Assembly (NCBI GenBank): GCA_963711595.1
Contig: CAVQER010000010.1
Location: 124,001-188,000, forward strand
DNA length: 64,000 nucleotides
Reading direction: 5' to 3'
From: JAUSIF01 sp963711595
Lineage (GTDB): Bacteria; Pseudomonadota; Alphaproteobacteria; Rhizobiales; Xanthobacteraceae
Position numbers and translations under genes: made by a program. Under the pieces are notes generated by a model. The model saw nothing but the letters and a program-made list of their open reading frames with translations. It had not been told where the DNA came from and did not search any database. How positions within the stretch are numbered: position 1 is the stretch's first letter; each line of letters begins with the position of its first letter. Of the stretch, positions 25,489 through 35,278 are shown one piece after another.

Positions 25489-26004
25489 GTGAAGCGAAAC
25501 GTAATGGATCGCTTCATCAACTCGATCGAGTGGATCGCAGCGCTGTTCGTCGGCATTGTCGCGGCCGACGTCTTCATTTCGATCGTGCTGCGCTACTTCT
25601 TCAGCATCCAGATTCCCGATTCCTACAGTTTCGGCCAGCTCTTGCTCGGCATCCTGATTTTCTGGGGCATTGCAGCCACTTCGTATCGCGGCACGCACAT
25701 CACGGTCGATCTCCTCTACGCGAACATCAACCCGCGGTGGCAGCGTTACATGGACGTGTTTGCCACGCTGGTTCTGCTGTTCGTTGTCACCGTGCAAACG
25801 TACACGCTGTTCGACAAAGTCGTCACGACGCGCGCGGACAATCTGCAGACATTCGACCTTCGCATCCCGGTGTGGCCGTTCTTCGCCGTCGCTTGGATCG
25901 GCGACGTGGCCGCGGTGTTGCTAATTGCCGTGCGCACGTATCGGCTGATTTTCCATCCGGAGCTCATGACCCGGCCGGATCCTCTCGCTAGGCCTGTTGA
26001 GTAA
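25489..26004 (+). CDS. TRAP transporter small permease (DctQ type)
   Basis: 171 residues from GTG 25489, chosen because GGGGAGGA lies ~6 bases upstream; ATG 25504 is an alternative. Four membrane helices are visible (for example EWIAALFVGIVAADVFISIV and FATLVLLFVVTVQTYTLF), with the DctQ-type pattern FWGIAATSYRGTHITVDLL. It forms the permease with the large subunit that starts 3 bases after its stop. Confidence 0.9.
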   Translation: MKRNVMDRFINSIEWIAALFVGIVAADVFISIVLRYFFSIQIPDSYSFGQLLLGILIFWGIAATSYRGTHITVDLLYANINPRWQRYMDVFATLVLLFVVTVQTYTLFDKVVTTRADNLQTFDLRIPVWPFFAVAWIGDVAAVLLIAVRTYRLIFHPELMTRPDPLARPVE

Positions 26005-26007
26005 GCA

Positions 26008-27307
26008 ATGAGCACCGACGCGGTCGCCGTAATCGGGTTTGTTGTCCTGTTCGTGCTGATGCTGCTGCGCGTGCCTGTCGGCATGGCGATGGGCCTCGTC
26101 GGCGTGACGGGTTTCGGCTACCTCACCGCCGGTGCGCCAGCCTTGAAGATCGTCGGCCACACGACGATGCGCACGGTGACCGATTTCAATTTCGCGGTGG
26201 TGCCGCTCTTCCTCCTGATGGGTGCGTTCGCGACCACGTCGGGCATGAGCCGCGAGCTGTTTCGAGCGGCGAATGCGTTTCTTGGCCACTTGCGCGGCGG
26301 CCTCGGCATCGCGACGATCGTCGCCTGCGGCGGCTTTGCAGCGATCTGCGGCTCGTCGGTCGCGACGGCTGCCACCTTCTCCAAGGTCGCCTATCCGGAA
26401 ATGCGCCGCTTCGGCTATCCGCAGTCGTTCGCAACCGGTGTCATTGCCGCGGGCGGGACGCTCGGCATCATGATCCCGCCGTCCACCGTGTTCGCGATCT
26501 ACGGCCTGATCACCGAGCAGGACGTAGGCAAGTTGTTCGTCGCGGGCATCATCCCGGGAATCCTCGCGACCCTGATGTACGTCAACACGATCACGCTCAT
26601 CGGTTGGTACCGGCCTGATTTTTTCCCCCGCGGCGCGCGCGCTCCCTGGAAGGAACGGCTCGGTGCCCTTCGGGAGGTGTGGGCGACCTTGCTGCTGTTC
26701 GTGTTCGTGATCGGCGGAATTTATGGCGGCGTTTTCACCGCAACCGAAGCTGCCGGTGCATGGCGCGGGCGGCGCCTTCCTCATCGGGCTCCTGCGCGGC
26801 AAACTTTCCGGGCCCGACATACTGCGCTCGCTGCTCGAAACCACGCGTACGACCGCTGCGGTGTTCACGATCCTGATCGGCGCGTTGCTGTTCGGATACT
26901 TCCTGACCATCACGCAGACGCCGCAGAAACTGACCGAGTTCCTCACCGGCCTCGGCATCGGCCGCTACGGCGTCCTGACGCTCATCCTCCTCATGTATCT
27001 CGTGTTGGGATGTCTCATGGACGCGCTTGCGATGATCATCCTCACGGTCCCGATCATCTTCCCGGTGATCAAGGAGCTCGGGTTCGATCCGATCTGGTTC
27101 GGCGTCATCATCGTCATGACGGTCGAGCTCGGTCTAATTCACCCGCCCGTCGGCATGAATATCTTCGTCATAAAAAGTGTGATCGAAGACGTGAAGATAT
27201 CGACGATATTTTACGGCGTAGCACCGTTCATTGTCACCGACCTCGTGCGCCTCTGCATTCTCGTCGTGTTTCCGATCCTGTCCACGTGGCTGCCATCGCA
27301 TATGTAG
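26008..27307 (+). pseudogene. TRAP large permease (DctM type), single-base frameshift
   Basis: Frame 1 encodes residues 1-~250 of a DctM permease (MSTDAVAVIGFVVLFVLMLL, FAAICGSSVATAATFSKVAYPEM, GGTLGIMIPPSTVFAIYG, FTATEAAG). At 26757-26762 the frame breaks; the rest (GAGGAFLIGLLRGKL, LGCLMDALAMIILTVPIIFP, HPPVGMNIFVIKSV) continues one frame over to the stop at 27307. Removing one base, such as T26761, gives EAAGAGAGGAFLIG and an intact ~432-residue protein of normal length. A sequencing indel is the simplest reading; a true recent frameshift is possible. It should import organic acids together with the adjacent DctP and DctQ. Confidence 0.85.
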
Positions 27308-27310
27308 CGA

Positions 27311-29218
27311 TCAGGGCAGGGCAATCCTGAACCCTTTGGAGAGGCCGTAGACCGCAAGCATGATCGCCGCCGCATACGGTACGATCAGCAGCCGCAGGTT
27401 CGAGCGACTCCAAAGCATCGCGACGAGATATGCGCCGAGCGCTGGAAAGAATCCCGCGAACGGGATTGCGGCGAGCCCCGCGCCGAGCAATCCGATTTGC
27501 TTCGTCTCTTCGTATTTCGGCCACAGGGTGGCGGCAACGGACCCGCGTAAGCGCATGGCGATCAGGGCGACCGCGGCAAACAGGCCGGGGATTGCGGCAA
27601 GCATCGGCACGAGCAGGCTGTCGAAGGCAAGCTTGAGACTCATGGCGATGCCGCCGGCGAAAAGCGCCGCCGCGCCTACTGCCAGCAGCAAGCCGAGATC
27701 GATGCGCGGATCGCCGGCAGCCAAAGAGGCTGTTGCCGGGGGAGATTGTGCTGCGCTCCGCGAGGCCGCGGCACGGCGAATTGTCAACGCGACGTGGACG
27801 CCAACGATAACGATCAGCCCGATGACGATTGGGCTCTTCAGCCAATTCCAGCCGTGCAATTGATAGGCTAGCCAGAAATTGCGCTCGATTGGATCGGTGA
27901 GGACGAAGCCGACCAATAGCGGGGCGCGCGGCCATTGGGCGCGCTTCATCAGCCAGCCGAGCATGCCGAATCCGAACAGCGTGGCGAAGTCCAGCACGCT
28001 CTTCTTCGCTTCGAAGGTCCCGAGCAGGATCACGGCGATCAGCGGAGCTGCGACGAGCGCGAAGTCCACCCTTGTGATCCGTGCGATCCATGGGCTTGCC
28101 GCAAAGCAAAGTGCCGCGCCAAGCACCGCCGAAAGCGCGCTCGACCAGACGATCAGAAACATCAGGTCGAGGTTCATCTGCACGAAGCGCGGCCCCGGGT
28201 AATAGCCGTAGACGAACAGCGCGCCGAGCACGACCGCGGCTGCCGGTCCGCCCGGCACGGCGAACAGGAGCGTTGGCACGAGATCGGTCGTGATCGTCGC
28301 GTTGTTCGCGCCCTCGGCGGAAAGCATGCCGCGCGGGTCACCTTTGCCTACCATCGACTTGTCCTTTGCCGTGGAAACCGCCTGGCCGTAGGCGATCCAC
28401 GTCGATGCGGACGCACCGACCGCTGGAATCACGCCGAAGATCACGCCGATTACCGAGCCGGAAGCGACGACTTTCCAGTGCCGGACCACGTCGCGCACGC
28501 CTTGCGTCCAGCCGGAGAGCTTGAACTGCTGTTGCGCGATTGCGCCGCCCTGGCCGAGCATCACGATTACTTCGGCGACGCCGAACAGGCCGAGTGCGAG
28601 AATCGTCAGCGCGAATCCGTCGAGAAGGTAGGGCGCGCCGAACGTGAAGCGCAGCTCCGGGGCGGACGGCGCGACGCCCACCGTGCCGAGAAAAAGACCG
28701 AGCGCCGCGGACAATATCCCCTTGATTGGGCTGTCGCCGACGAGGCCGCTCGCATAGGCAAGTCCGACGATCGCGAGCATCAAAAGCTCGCCCGTTCCCA
28801 GCGCGAGCACCAGCGGTCCTGCAATCGGAATCGATAAGGTGAGAACGATCGCGCCGATCAAGCCGCCGATCATGGAGGCGAGGAACGCGCCGCCAAGCGC
28901 GCGGCCGGCCTCGCCGCGCTGCGCCATGGCGAACCCTTCGATCGCGGTCGGGCCTGATGACGCGGACGTGGGGGTACCGAACAGGATCGCGGCGATCGTA
29001 TCCGACGTGTAGACGACGCCGGTGGCGCCGAGCAGCACTGCCAGTCCCGAAAACGGATCAAGCGTGAGCGCGAATGGCAGAAGAATGGAGACCGCGCCGA
29101 TGCCGCCAAGCCCCGGCATCATGCCGATAATGCCGCCGGCAAGAAGGCCGATGAGCAGCATCGACATGCGATAGGGATCGGCGAAAGAAAACAGCGCCGA
29201 GGCGGCCGCTTCCAGCAT
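27311..29218 (-). CDS. Tripartite tricarboxylate transporter permease, TctA-TctB fusion
   Basis: 635 residues from ATG 29218. Residues ~1-500 are TctA: LLIGLLAGGIIGMMPGLGGIGAVSILLPFAL, LFGTPTSASSGPTAIEGF, GAPYLLDGF and VLTDPIERNFWLA. A polar linker (~510-525) leads to four further helices ending AYLVAMLWSRSNLRLLIVPY and GFRIALP, which look like TctB, the small subunit usually encoded separately. Tct systems take up carboxylates driven by ion gradients with a TctC receptor, here encoded upstream. No separate tctB is seen, which supports the fusion reading. Confidence 0.85.
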   Translation of the reverse strand: MLEAAASALFSFADPYRMSMLLIGLLAGGIIGMMPGLGGIGAVSILLPFALTLDPFSGLAVLLGATGVVYTSDTIAAILFGTPTSASSGPTAIEGFAMAQRGEAGRALGGAFLASMIGGLIGAIVLTLSIPIAGPLVLALGTGELLMLAIVGLAYASGLVGDSPIKGILSAALGLFLGTVGVAPSAPELRFTFGAPYLLDGFALTILALGLFGVAEVIVMLGQGGAIAQQQFKLSGWTQGVRDVVRHWKVVASGSVIGVIFGVIPAVGASASTWIAYGQAVSTAKDKSMVGKGDPRGMLSAEGANNATITTDLVPTLLFAVPGGPAAAVVLGALFVYGYYPGPRFVQMNLDLMFLIVWSSALSAVLGAALCFAASPWIARITRVDFALVAAPLIAVILLGTFEAKKSVLDFATLFGFGMLGWLMKRAQWPRAPLLVGFVLTDPIERNFWLAYQLHGWNWLKSPIVIGLIVIVGVHVALTIRRAAASRSAAQSPPATASLAAGDPRIDLGLLLAVGAAALFAGGIAMSLKLAFDSLLVPMLAAIPGLFAAVALIAMRLRGSVAATLWPKYEETKQIGLLGAGLAAIPFAGFFPALGAYLVAMLWSRSNLRLLIVPYAAAIMLAVYGLSKGFRIALP

Positions 29219-29248
29219 TTGTGCGAATCTCGCCCGTGCGCGGAAAGT

Positions 29249-29273
29249 CGGGCGGCGGCGTCGCCGCCGCCCG
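29249..29273 (-). other. Perfect 12-base inverted repeat between tctC and tctA
   Basis: CGGGCGGCGGCG-T-CGCCGCCGCCCG lies 4 bases after the receptor stop and before the permease start. As RNA it makes an ~11-base GC hairpin without a T-run. Such structures often stabilise the receptor mRNA and lower expression of downstream permeases. Confidence 0.6.
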
Positions 29274-29277
29274 GAAC

Positions 29278-30375
29278 TCAGAGCTTCACGTTGTATTTCT
29301 TCGTGAGCAGGTCGCGCAGATATTCGGTGACCTGCGGGCTCGGTGCGAGCGCCTTCTTCACGCTCGCCCCGACCTTCGAGCCCGGCTGCAACGGGTAGCC
29401 GCCGGTCACCTGTTGGCCCTTGGCGATGAAATCGGGATCGGCATTCGCCTTCCCGATACCGGCTGCGAATGCGTCGATCGCTTCCTGCGGCGTGCCTTGC
29501 GGCATCCACCCGGTTACCCCGTATTCGAAGGTGAGGGCCGACGCCGCCTGGAATGCGTCCCAGACCGCGCCCGACGGCTCTTTCTTATGCAACTCTTTGT
29601 AGATCTCGTAAGCGGAAGGGAGATCCTTCACGACCGGATCTCGGGCGACGAAGTTGCCGTTCGCGTCGGACGATCCGCCGGTGTAAAGCGCGACGGCCTT
29701 CTTCGCTTCGACGAGAGCCTTCACTTGCGTGAGATAGACCGAGGTGAACTGGAAATCGAAGTTGGTCTCGCCGCGCTCGAACGCGATGCGGATCGGGCCG
29801 CGTCCCGTGAATCCGAGCACAGACTTCACGGTCAGACCGAGAAGTTCGAACGAGAGCAGAATGGGAAGGTCGCTGCCCGTCGCGGCGATCCCGCCATAGA
29901 TGAGGGGTGTCTTCGGCTTCAAGAGATCCGCTGGCTTCTCTACGCCCGTTTCCGGCGAAGCGTAGACGACGGGGCCGATCGCGATCGTGTAGCCGATGGC
30001 TTTGTTCGCAAGGTTGTAGTCGACGCCCTGCTGTTTGAACATGAACGGAAACGCGGACGATGAGGTGGTCGACAGGATCGTCAGTCCGTCGGCCTTGCCT
30101 TGCTTCTCGAACTGGTTCGCGCCGAGGATTGAGCCGCCGCCTGGAATCGTCGTGATGTTGAATGTCGGATTCCCCGGTATGTGCTTTGAGAGAAAGGGCG
30201 CGATAAAACGCGTCGTTACGTCCGCCGCGCCACCCGGCGCGAATGGGACAATGACGTCGATCGTCTTGCCAGCATAAAAGTCTGCGGCGCGCGCGTAATG
30301 TGCGGGGCCCAGGGCGGCGACGGTCGTCGCGGCTCCGTAGGCGAGCACGTCGCGGCGGCTCGGATATCGGCTCAT
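29278..30375 (-). CDS. TctC-family tricarboxylate-transporter solute-binding protein
   Basis: 365 residues. The N-terminus has a twin-arginine-like leader (YPSRRDVLAYGAATTVAALG, cleavage near ARAAD), so it may be folded before export. The mature protein begins FYAGKTIDVIVPFAPGGAADVTTR, the TctC/Bug receptor hallmark. Ribosome site GGGAGGA is ~6 bases before ATG 30375. Bug receptors bind small carboxylates or aromatics; the ligand cannot be read from sequence. It is followed by the TctA-TctB fusion and is divergent from the ABC operon at 30565. Confidence 0.9.
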   Translation of the reverse strand: MSRYPSRRDVLAYGAATTVAALGPAHYARAADFYAGKTIDVIVPFAPGGAADVTTRFIAPFLSKHIPGNPTFNITTIPGGGSILGANQFEKQGKADGLTILSTTSSSAFPFMFKQQGVDYNLANKAIGYTIAIGPVVYASPETGVEKPADLLKPKTPLIYGGIAATGSDLPILLSFELLGLTVKSVLGFTGRGPIRIAFERGETNFDFQFTSVYLTQVKALVEAKKAVALYTGGSSDANGNFVARDPVVKDLPSAYEIYKELHKKEPSGAVWDAFQAASALTFEYGVTGWMPQGTPQEAIDAFAAGIGKANADPDFIAKGQQVTGGYPLQPGSKVGASVKKALAPSPQVTEYLRDLLTKKYNVKL

Positions 30376-30564
30376 GGATCGTCCTCCCTCGCGTATTTTT
30401 GTTACCGATTGGCGTCGGTTGCCCGTCGTACAACCGTCCGGGCGCGCTGCAGCGTAGCCTCTTTTCCGCAGTTTCGGCCAGCGAGACTTTGCTTAAATCC
30501 GCCCGTGGCCCGGGCTTTATTGCGTTGGGCTCACGGGGAGCCCGCCATCGAGTAGCAGATCGTT
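30376..30564. other. Divergent promoter region, tctC and peptide ABC operon
   Basis: This 189-base gap must hold promoters for both directions. I see no consensus -35/-10 pair, operator repeat or small gene in it. Confidence 0.3.
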
Positions 30565-32620
30565 ATGGACGCGCTTCCGGAACGGAGCAGTCGCTCGGAA
30601 GCCTCGCCCACTTTGTTGTCGGTCGAGGACCTCCACGTTCAATTCACGACGTCGCGCGGCGTCGTGCGCGCGGTCGAGGGCATCTCCTACACGGTTAATC
30701 GCGGGGAAGCCGTCGCGATCGTCGGCGAGTCGGGCTGCGGCAAGTCCGTGTCGTCGCTCGCGATCATGCGGCTCCTGCCGCGCGCCACCGCGCAGATCAC
30801 GCGCGGGCGCATCATGCTCGATGGCCGGAATCTTCTCGACCTTAGCGATGACGACATGCGCGCCGTCCGCGGCCGCGACGTATCCATGATCTTCCAAGAG
30901 CCGATGACGTCGCTCAACCCGGTGCTCCCCATCGGCCTGCAAATCATGGAGCCGCTGTTCATCCACTTGAAGATGACCGATGAGCAGGCTCGCGCTCGAG
31001 CAATCGAGTTGCTCGAGCTCGTCGGCATCACCGATGCCAAGCGCCGCCTCGATCAGTATCCGCACCAGTTCTCCGGCGGCATGCGCCAACGCGTCATGAT
31101 CGCGATCGGGCTCGCCTGCAATCCGAAGCTGATCATCGCCGACGAGCCGACCACCGCGCTCGACGTCACCATTCAGGCGCAGATCCTCGAATTGATGAAG
31201 GATCTCTCGCGCCGGCTCGGCATTGCCCTAGTCATCATCACGCACAACCTCGGCATCGTCGCGCGCTACGCCGACCGCGTGAACGTCATGTATGCGGCGA
31301 GGATCATCGAGCAGGGTAGTGCCGACGACATCTTTCTGAAGTCCGCGCATCCCTACACGGTCGGCCTCATGCGCTCGGTGCCGCGCCTCGATGAGCCGCG
31401 CGGTACGCGCCTCGAGACGATCGAAGGGTTGCCGCCGGACCTATTGTCACCGCCCGCCGGTTGCCGCTTCGCCCCGCGCTGTCCGCACCGCATCGAGATC
31501 TGCGGGCAGCCGATCGAGTTGAGAAAAGTGACGCCGGTCCACGCCGCGGCCTGTCACCGCGTCGAAGAGATGGTCGCTGGCAAGCTCGCGCTCCCGCAGC
31601 ATCGCAGCCTCCATCACGCTGCGGACGCGGTCGATCGCAGCCGCGCCATCCTCGAAGTCGACCATCTGAAAAAGCACTTCTCGGTCAAGCTGCAACGGCG
31701 CAACTGGTTCTCTTCCGAGACCGCAACCGTACGGGCAGTTGACGATATTTCCTTCGCCGTCTCGCCGGGTGAAACGCTCGGTCTGGTCGGCGAGTTCGGG
31801 CTGCGGCAAGACCACGGTTGGCCGCGTTGTCCTCAAACTCGACGATCCTACGGCCGGCACCATCCGCTTCGACGGCGTGGATATCGCTCGCCTGAAGGCC
31901 GGCGAAATGCGCGACCTGCGGCGCAAGATCCAGGTGATCTTCCAGGATCCGTATTCCTCGCTCAATCCGCGCATGACGGTCGGCGAGATCATCGGCGAGC
32001 CGCTGCATGTCTATAAGCTCGTCCCGGACAACAAGCGTGCGGCCGAACGTGTCGCGGAGTTGCTCCAGCAGGTCGGTCTTTTCCCGTACATGGCCGAACG
32101 TTATCCTCATGAACTATCGGGCGGACAACGCCAGCGCGTCGGCATCGCGCGTGCGCTCGCCCTCGAACCGACTTTCATCGTCTGCGACGAGCCGGTGTCC
32201 GCCCTCGACGTCTCGATCCAAGGTCAGATCATCAATCTCTTGGAGGACCTGCAGGCGAGACTCGGCCTAAGCTACCTGTTCATCGCGCACGATCTTGCTG
32301 TGGTGCGGCATATTTCTGATCGCGTAGCTGTGATGTATCTCGGCCGCGTTATGGAACTGGCCGATCGCGACGAGCTCTACGCCCGGCCGCTTCATCCCTA
32401 CACAAAAGCGCTACTCGACGCGGCGCCGATCCCTGATCCGAAAGTCGAACGATCGCGCGCACCACGTGCACTGCGTGGTGAGATACCGTCGCCCTTGACC
32501 CCGCCGTCCGGCTGCGTGTTCCATACTCGGTGTCCAATAGCCGAAGACGTCTGTCGGCGGGAAATCCCGCAAGTGCGGGAGCTGCAACCAGGCCACCTCG
32601 TGGCCTGTCATAAAGCGTGA
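30565..32620 (+). pseudogene. Fused double ABC ATPase (peptide type), single-base frameshift
   Basis: The first ATPase (residues ~12-270) is intact: Walker A VGESGCGKSVSS, signature FSGGMRQRVMIA, Walker B LIIADEPTTALD and an oligopeptide-type C-terminal CRFAPRCPHRIEIC. The second ATPase breaks inside its Walker A: the frame reads LVGEFGLRQDH where removing one T at 31795-31796 gives LVGESGCGKTTVGRVV and continues to LSGGQRQRVGIARAL, FIVCDEPVSALD and CVFHTRCPIAEDVC. The corrected protein is 684 residues, the normal size of DppD-DppF-type fusions. Probably a sequencing error; if real, the transporter would lose half its motor. It powers the permeases encoded at 34323 and 35279. Confidence 0.87.
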
Positions 32621-32623
32621 CAA

Positions 32624-32650
32624 CGCCGCAGCCCAGCTGGGTAAGCGGCG
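32624..32650 (+). other. Compound hairpin between ABC ATPase and receptor genes
   Basis: CGCCGC (32624-32629) pairs with GCGGCG (32645-32650), and CCCAGCTGGG (32632-32641) lies between them as its own palindrome. There is no T-run. Possibly an mRNA-processing structure. Confidence 0.35.
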
Positions 32651-32679
32651 GCGATTCAACAAAACTGGGAGGACTACAG

Positions 32680-34272
32680 ATGAAGTCAGCGATTCTTGGA
32701 TTTGCGGGCGGTCTCGCGTTTGTTTTCGCGGTCGCAGGCTTGACTGCCGACGCGAACGCCCAACAGCCCAAGCGCGGCGGCACGCTTCAATTCGCGATCA
32801 GCGCCGAAGCGCCGCACTACGATCCGCACAACAGCGATACTTATGCGACATTGCATTTCTCGGGACCGTTCTACTCGACGTTGCTTCGTTACAATCTTGC
32901 GAAGTTTCCCGAAATCGAGGGTGACCTGGCTAAATCCTGGACGGCCTCGCCCGACAAGAAGACCTACACCTTCGTCCTGCAGGAAGGCGTTAAGTTTCAC
33001 GACGGTCAGACGCTGACGTCCGAGGACATCAAGGCCACTTACGATCGCCTGCGCAATCCGCCGCAGGGCGTCGTATCGAACCGCAGGGCGTTGTTCGCCG
33101 ACATCGACACGATCGAGACGCCGAATCCCACCACGGTCGTCTTCAAGATGAAGGCGGTGAATGCCTCGATGCTCGACCACTTCGCGAGCCCCTGGAACGT
33201 GGTCTATTCGGCGAAGGATCTGGCCGCCGATCCGGCCGCGCCGCGCACCAAGATCAACGGCACCGGTCCGTTCACGTTCGTTGAGCACGTAAAGGGCGGC
33301 CACGTCTCCGGCAAACGCAACGACAACTACTTCAAGAAGGGCTTGCCCTATCTCGACGGATACCGCGGCGTGTTCACGCTTCAGGCCGCCGCGATGTTGA
33401 ACGCCTTACAGGGCGGCCAGGTGTTCGCCGAATACCGCGGCATTTCGCCGGCCGAGCGCGATCGTTTGGTCTCCGCCATGGGCGACAAGGTGCGCATCGA
33501 GGAATCGAGCTGGACACTGAACCTGCTCGTCGCCTTCAACGTCGAAAAGCCGCCATTCGACGATGTGCGCGTGCGTAAGGCGTTGCTGATGGCGATCGAC
33601 CGCTGGGGCGGCAGCCAAGGCTTGTCAAAAATCTCGACGCTTCGCGCGGTCGGCGGCGTCATCCGGCCGGGATCGCCGCTGGCGACGCCCGAGGCGGAAC
33701 TTGTGAAGCTCCCGGGCTTCGGCAAGGACATCAAGGCGGCCCGCGCGGAAGCGCGCAAGTTGCTGAAGGAAGCGGGGCAGGAGAACCTCAAATTCGTTCT
33801 CTGGAACCGCAACCTCGCGATGCCCTACACACCGGCGGGAATTTTCCTCGTCGACCAGTGGCGGCAGATCGGCGTTGAAGTCGAACACAAACAGTCCGAC
33901 ACCGGGCCGTACACCGCGGCCCTCAGCGCCGGCAACTTCGAGGTGGCGATCGACTTCTCGAATCTGTTCAACGACGATCCGACGCTGTCGCTCACCAAGT
34001 TCCTCTCGCGCAAGAATAATCCGCTCAACATGACGCGGGCGAACGACGAGGAAATTGACAAGCTGTACGAGCAGCAGCTGCGTGAGGGCGACGTGGAAAA
34101 GCGCAAGGGCTACATCCGGGCGCTCGAGAAGCGGCTGTTCGAGCAGGGGTACCAGCAACCGCTCTTGTGGTGGCACCGGATCGTGCCGAGCCACAAGGTC
34201 GTGATGGGTTGGCAGATGTCGCCGAGTCACAATCTTGGCTCCGATCTCGCTGGGGTCTGGCTGAATCAGTAA
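32680..34272 (+). CDS. ABC transporter substrate-binding protein (SBP_bac_5, peptide type)
   Basis: 530 residues from ATG 32680 (GGGAGGA ~6 bases upstream). A signal peptide (ILGFAGGLAFVFAVAGLTADANA) precedes QQPKRGGTLQFAISAEAPHYDPH, the usual start of family 5 receptors. KSWTASPDKKTYTFVLQEGVKFHDGQ and VRKALLMAIDR confirm the family. These receptors bind peptides, opines, nickel or glutathione; the ligand is not clear here. It lies between the fused ATPase and two permeases, making a complete ABC importer. Confidence 0.93.
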   Translation: MKSAILGFAGGLAFVFAVAGLTADANAQQPKRGGTLQFAISAEAPHYDPHNSDTYATLHFSGPFYSTLLRYNLAKFPEIEGDLAKSWTASPDKKTYTFVLQEGVKFHDGQTLTSEDIKATYDRLRNPPQGVVSNRRALFADIDTIETPNPTTVVFKMKAVNASMLDHFASPWNVVYSAKDLAADPAAPRTKINGTGPFTFVEHVKGGHVSGKRNDNYFKKGLPYLDGYRGVFTLQAAAMLNALQGGQVFAEYRGISPAERDRLVSAMGDKVRIEESSWTLNLLVAFNVEKPPFDDVRVRKALLMAIDRWGGSQGLSKISTLRAVGGVIRPGSPLATPEAELVKLPGFGKDIKAARAEARKLLKEAGQENLKFVLWNRNLAMPYTPAGIFLVDQWRQIGVEVEHKQSDTGPYTAALSAGNFEVAIDFSNLFNDDPTLSLTKFLSRKNNPLNMTRANDEEIDKLYEQQLREGDVEKRKGYIRALEKRLFEQGYQQPLLWWHRIVPSHKVVMGWQMSPSHNLGSDLAGVWLNQ

Positions 34273-34281
34273 CCGCTGCTT

Positions 34282-34311
34282 CCGCGACCCGGCGCGACGG
34301 CCGGGTCGCGG
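34282..34311 (+). other. Hairpin between ABC receptor and permease genes
   Basis: CCGCGACCCGGC / GCCGGGTCGCGG (34282-34293 and 34300-34311), a perfect 12-base stem with a 6-base loop, 9 bases after the receptor stop and 11 bases before the permease ATG. With no T-run it probably sets receptor:permease ratio through mRNA stability. Confidence 0.6.
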
Positions 34312-34322
34312 AGAGGTCCTTC

Positions 34323-35276
34323 ATGCTTCGCTACACCGTCAACCGCATTCTCCTGATGATTCCGACGCTGATCGGCGTCGCGGTGCTAGTCTTCTTTATG
34401 CTCCGCGTGGTGCCGGGAGACATCGTCGAGGTGAAGCTGCGCGGTGACGGGGGGAACATTACGCAGGAAGTTGTCGACCAGGAGCGAAAGCGGCTAGGCC
34501 TCGACCGACCGGTGCTCATTCAATTCAAGGACTGGGCGCTCGGACTCCTGCGGCTCGACCTGGGCATTTCCATGTGGACCGAGCGGCCGGTGATCGAGGA
34601 GATATCGCTTCGTCTGCAGCTCTCGATGGAGGTCGCGATTCTCGCGACTTTGATAGCGGTCTTACTCGCGGTGCCTTTAGGGACGATCGCGGCGCTGATG
34701 CGTGACACCTGGGTGGATTACGCTGTCCGCATCATCACGATTGGCGGACTGTCGATCCCATCGTTCTGGTTCGGGATGCTTATCATATTGACCTTATTGA
34801 CGTTTTTTAACTGGCTTCCGCCGATCACGTTCACGCCGATTTACGTTGATCCGGTTGCGAACCTCACTCAGCTGATTTGGCCCGCGATGGCGGTGGGTTA
34901 TCGCTACTGCGCGGTGACCGCGCGCATGATTCGTTCGTCGCTCCTGGAAGTGATGACCGAGGATTACATCCGCACCGCGCGCGCAAAGGGCTTGTTCGAG
35001 AAATTGGTTGTGGGACGCCATGCGCTGCGCAACGCGTTGTTGCCGGCGATCACCGTCATCGGTCTAGAGTTCGCGTTCCTCATCGGCGGCCTAGTCGTCA
35101 CCGAGCAGGTGTTCAATCTGAACGGGATCGGTCAGCTGTTCGTGCAAAGCGTGGCACGCAACGACTTCATGCTGATCCAGGGCATGGTGATGATGATTGC
35201 CGTGTTCTACGTGTTCGTGAACCTTGTCGTCGACCTGCTGTACGCGGTCTTCGATCCGCGCATCCGGTACCAGTGA
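34323..35276 (+). CDS. ABC transporter permease 1 (DppB type)
   Basis: 317 residues from ATG 34323 (GGAGAGG upstream). It opens MLRYTVNRILLMIPTLIGVAVLVFF and VVPGDIVEVKLRG, typical of DppB permeases, and has the EAA-loop region MTEDYIRTARAKGLFEKLVVGRHALRNALLPAITVIG that contacts the ATPase. Six membrane helices. The next permease starts 2 bases after its stop. Confidence 0.93.
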   Translation: MLRYTVNRILLMIPTLIGVAVLVFFMLRVVPGDIVEVKLRGDGGNITQEVVDQERKRLGLDRPVLIQFKDWALGLLRLDLGISMWTERPVIEEISLRLQLSMEVAILATLIAVLLAVPLGTIAALMRDTWVDYAVRIITIGGLSIPSFWFGMLIILTLLTFFNWLPPITFTPIYVDPVANLTQLIWPAMAVGYRYCAVTARMIRSSLLEVMTEDYIRTARAKGLFEKLVVGRHALRNALLPAITVIGLEFAFLIGGLVVTEQVFNLNGIGQLFVQSVARNDFMLIQGMVMMIAVFYVFVNLVVDLLYAVFDPRIRYQ

Positions 35277-35278
35277 CA

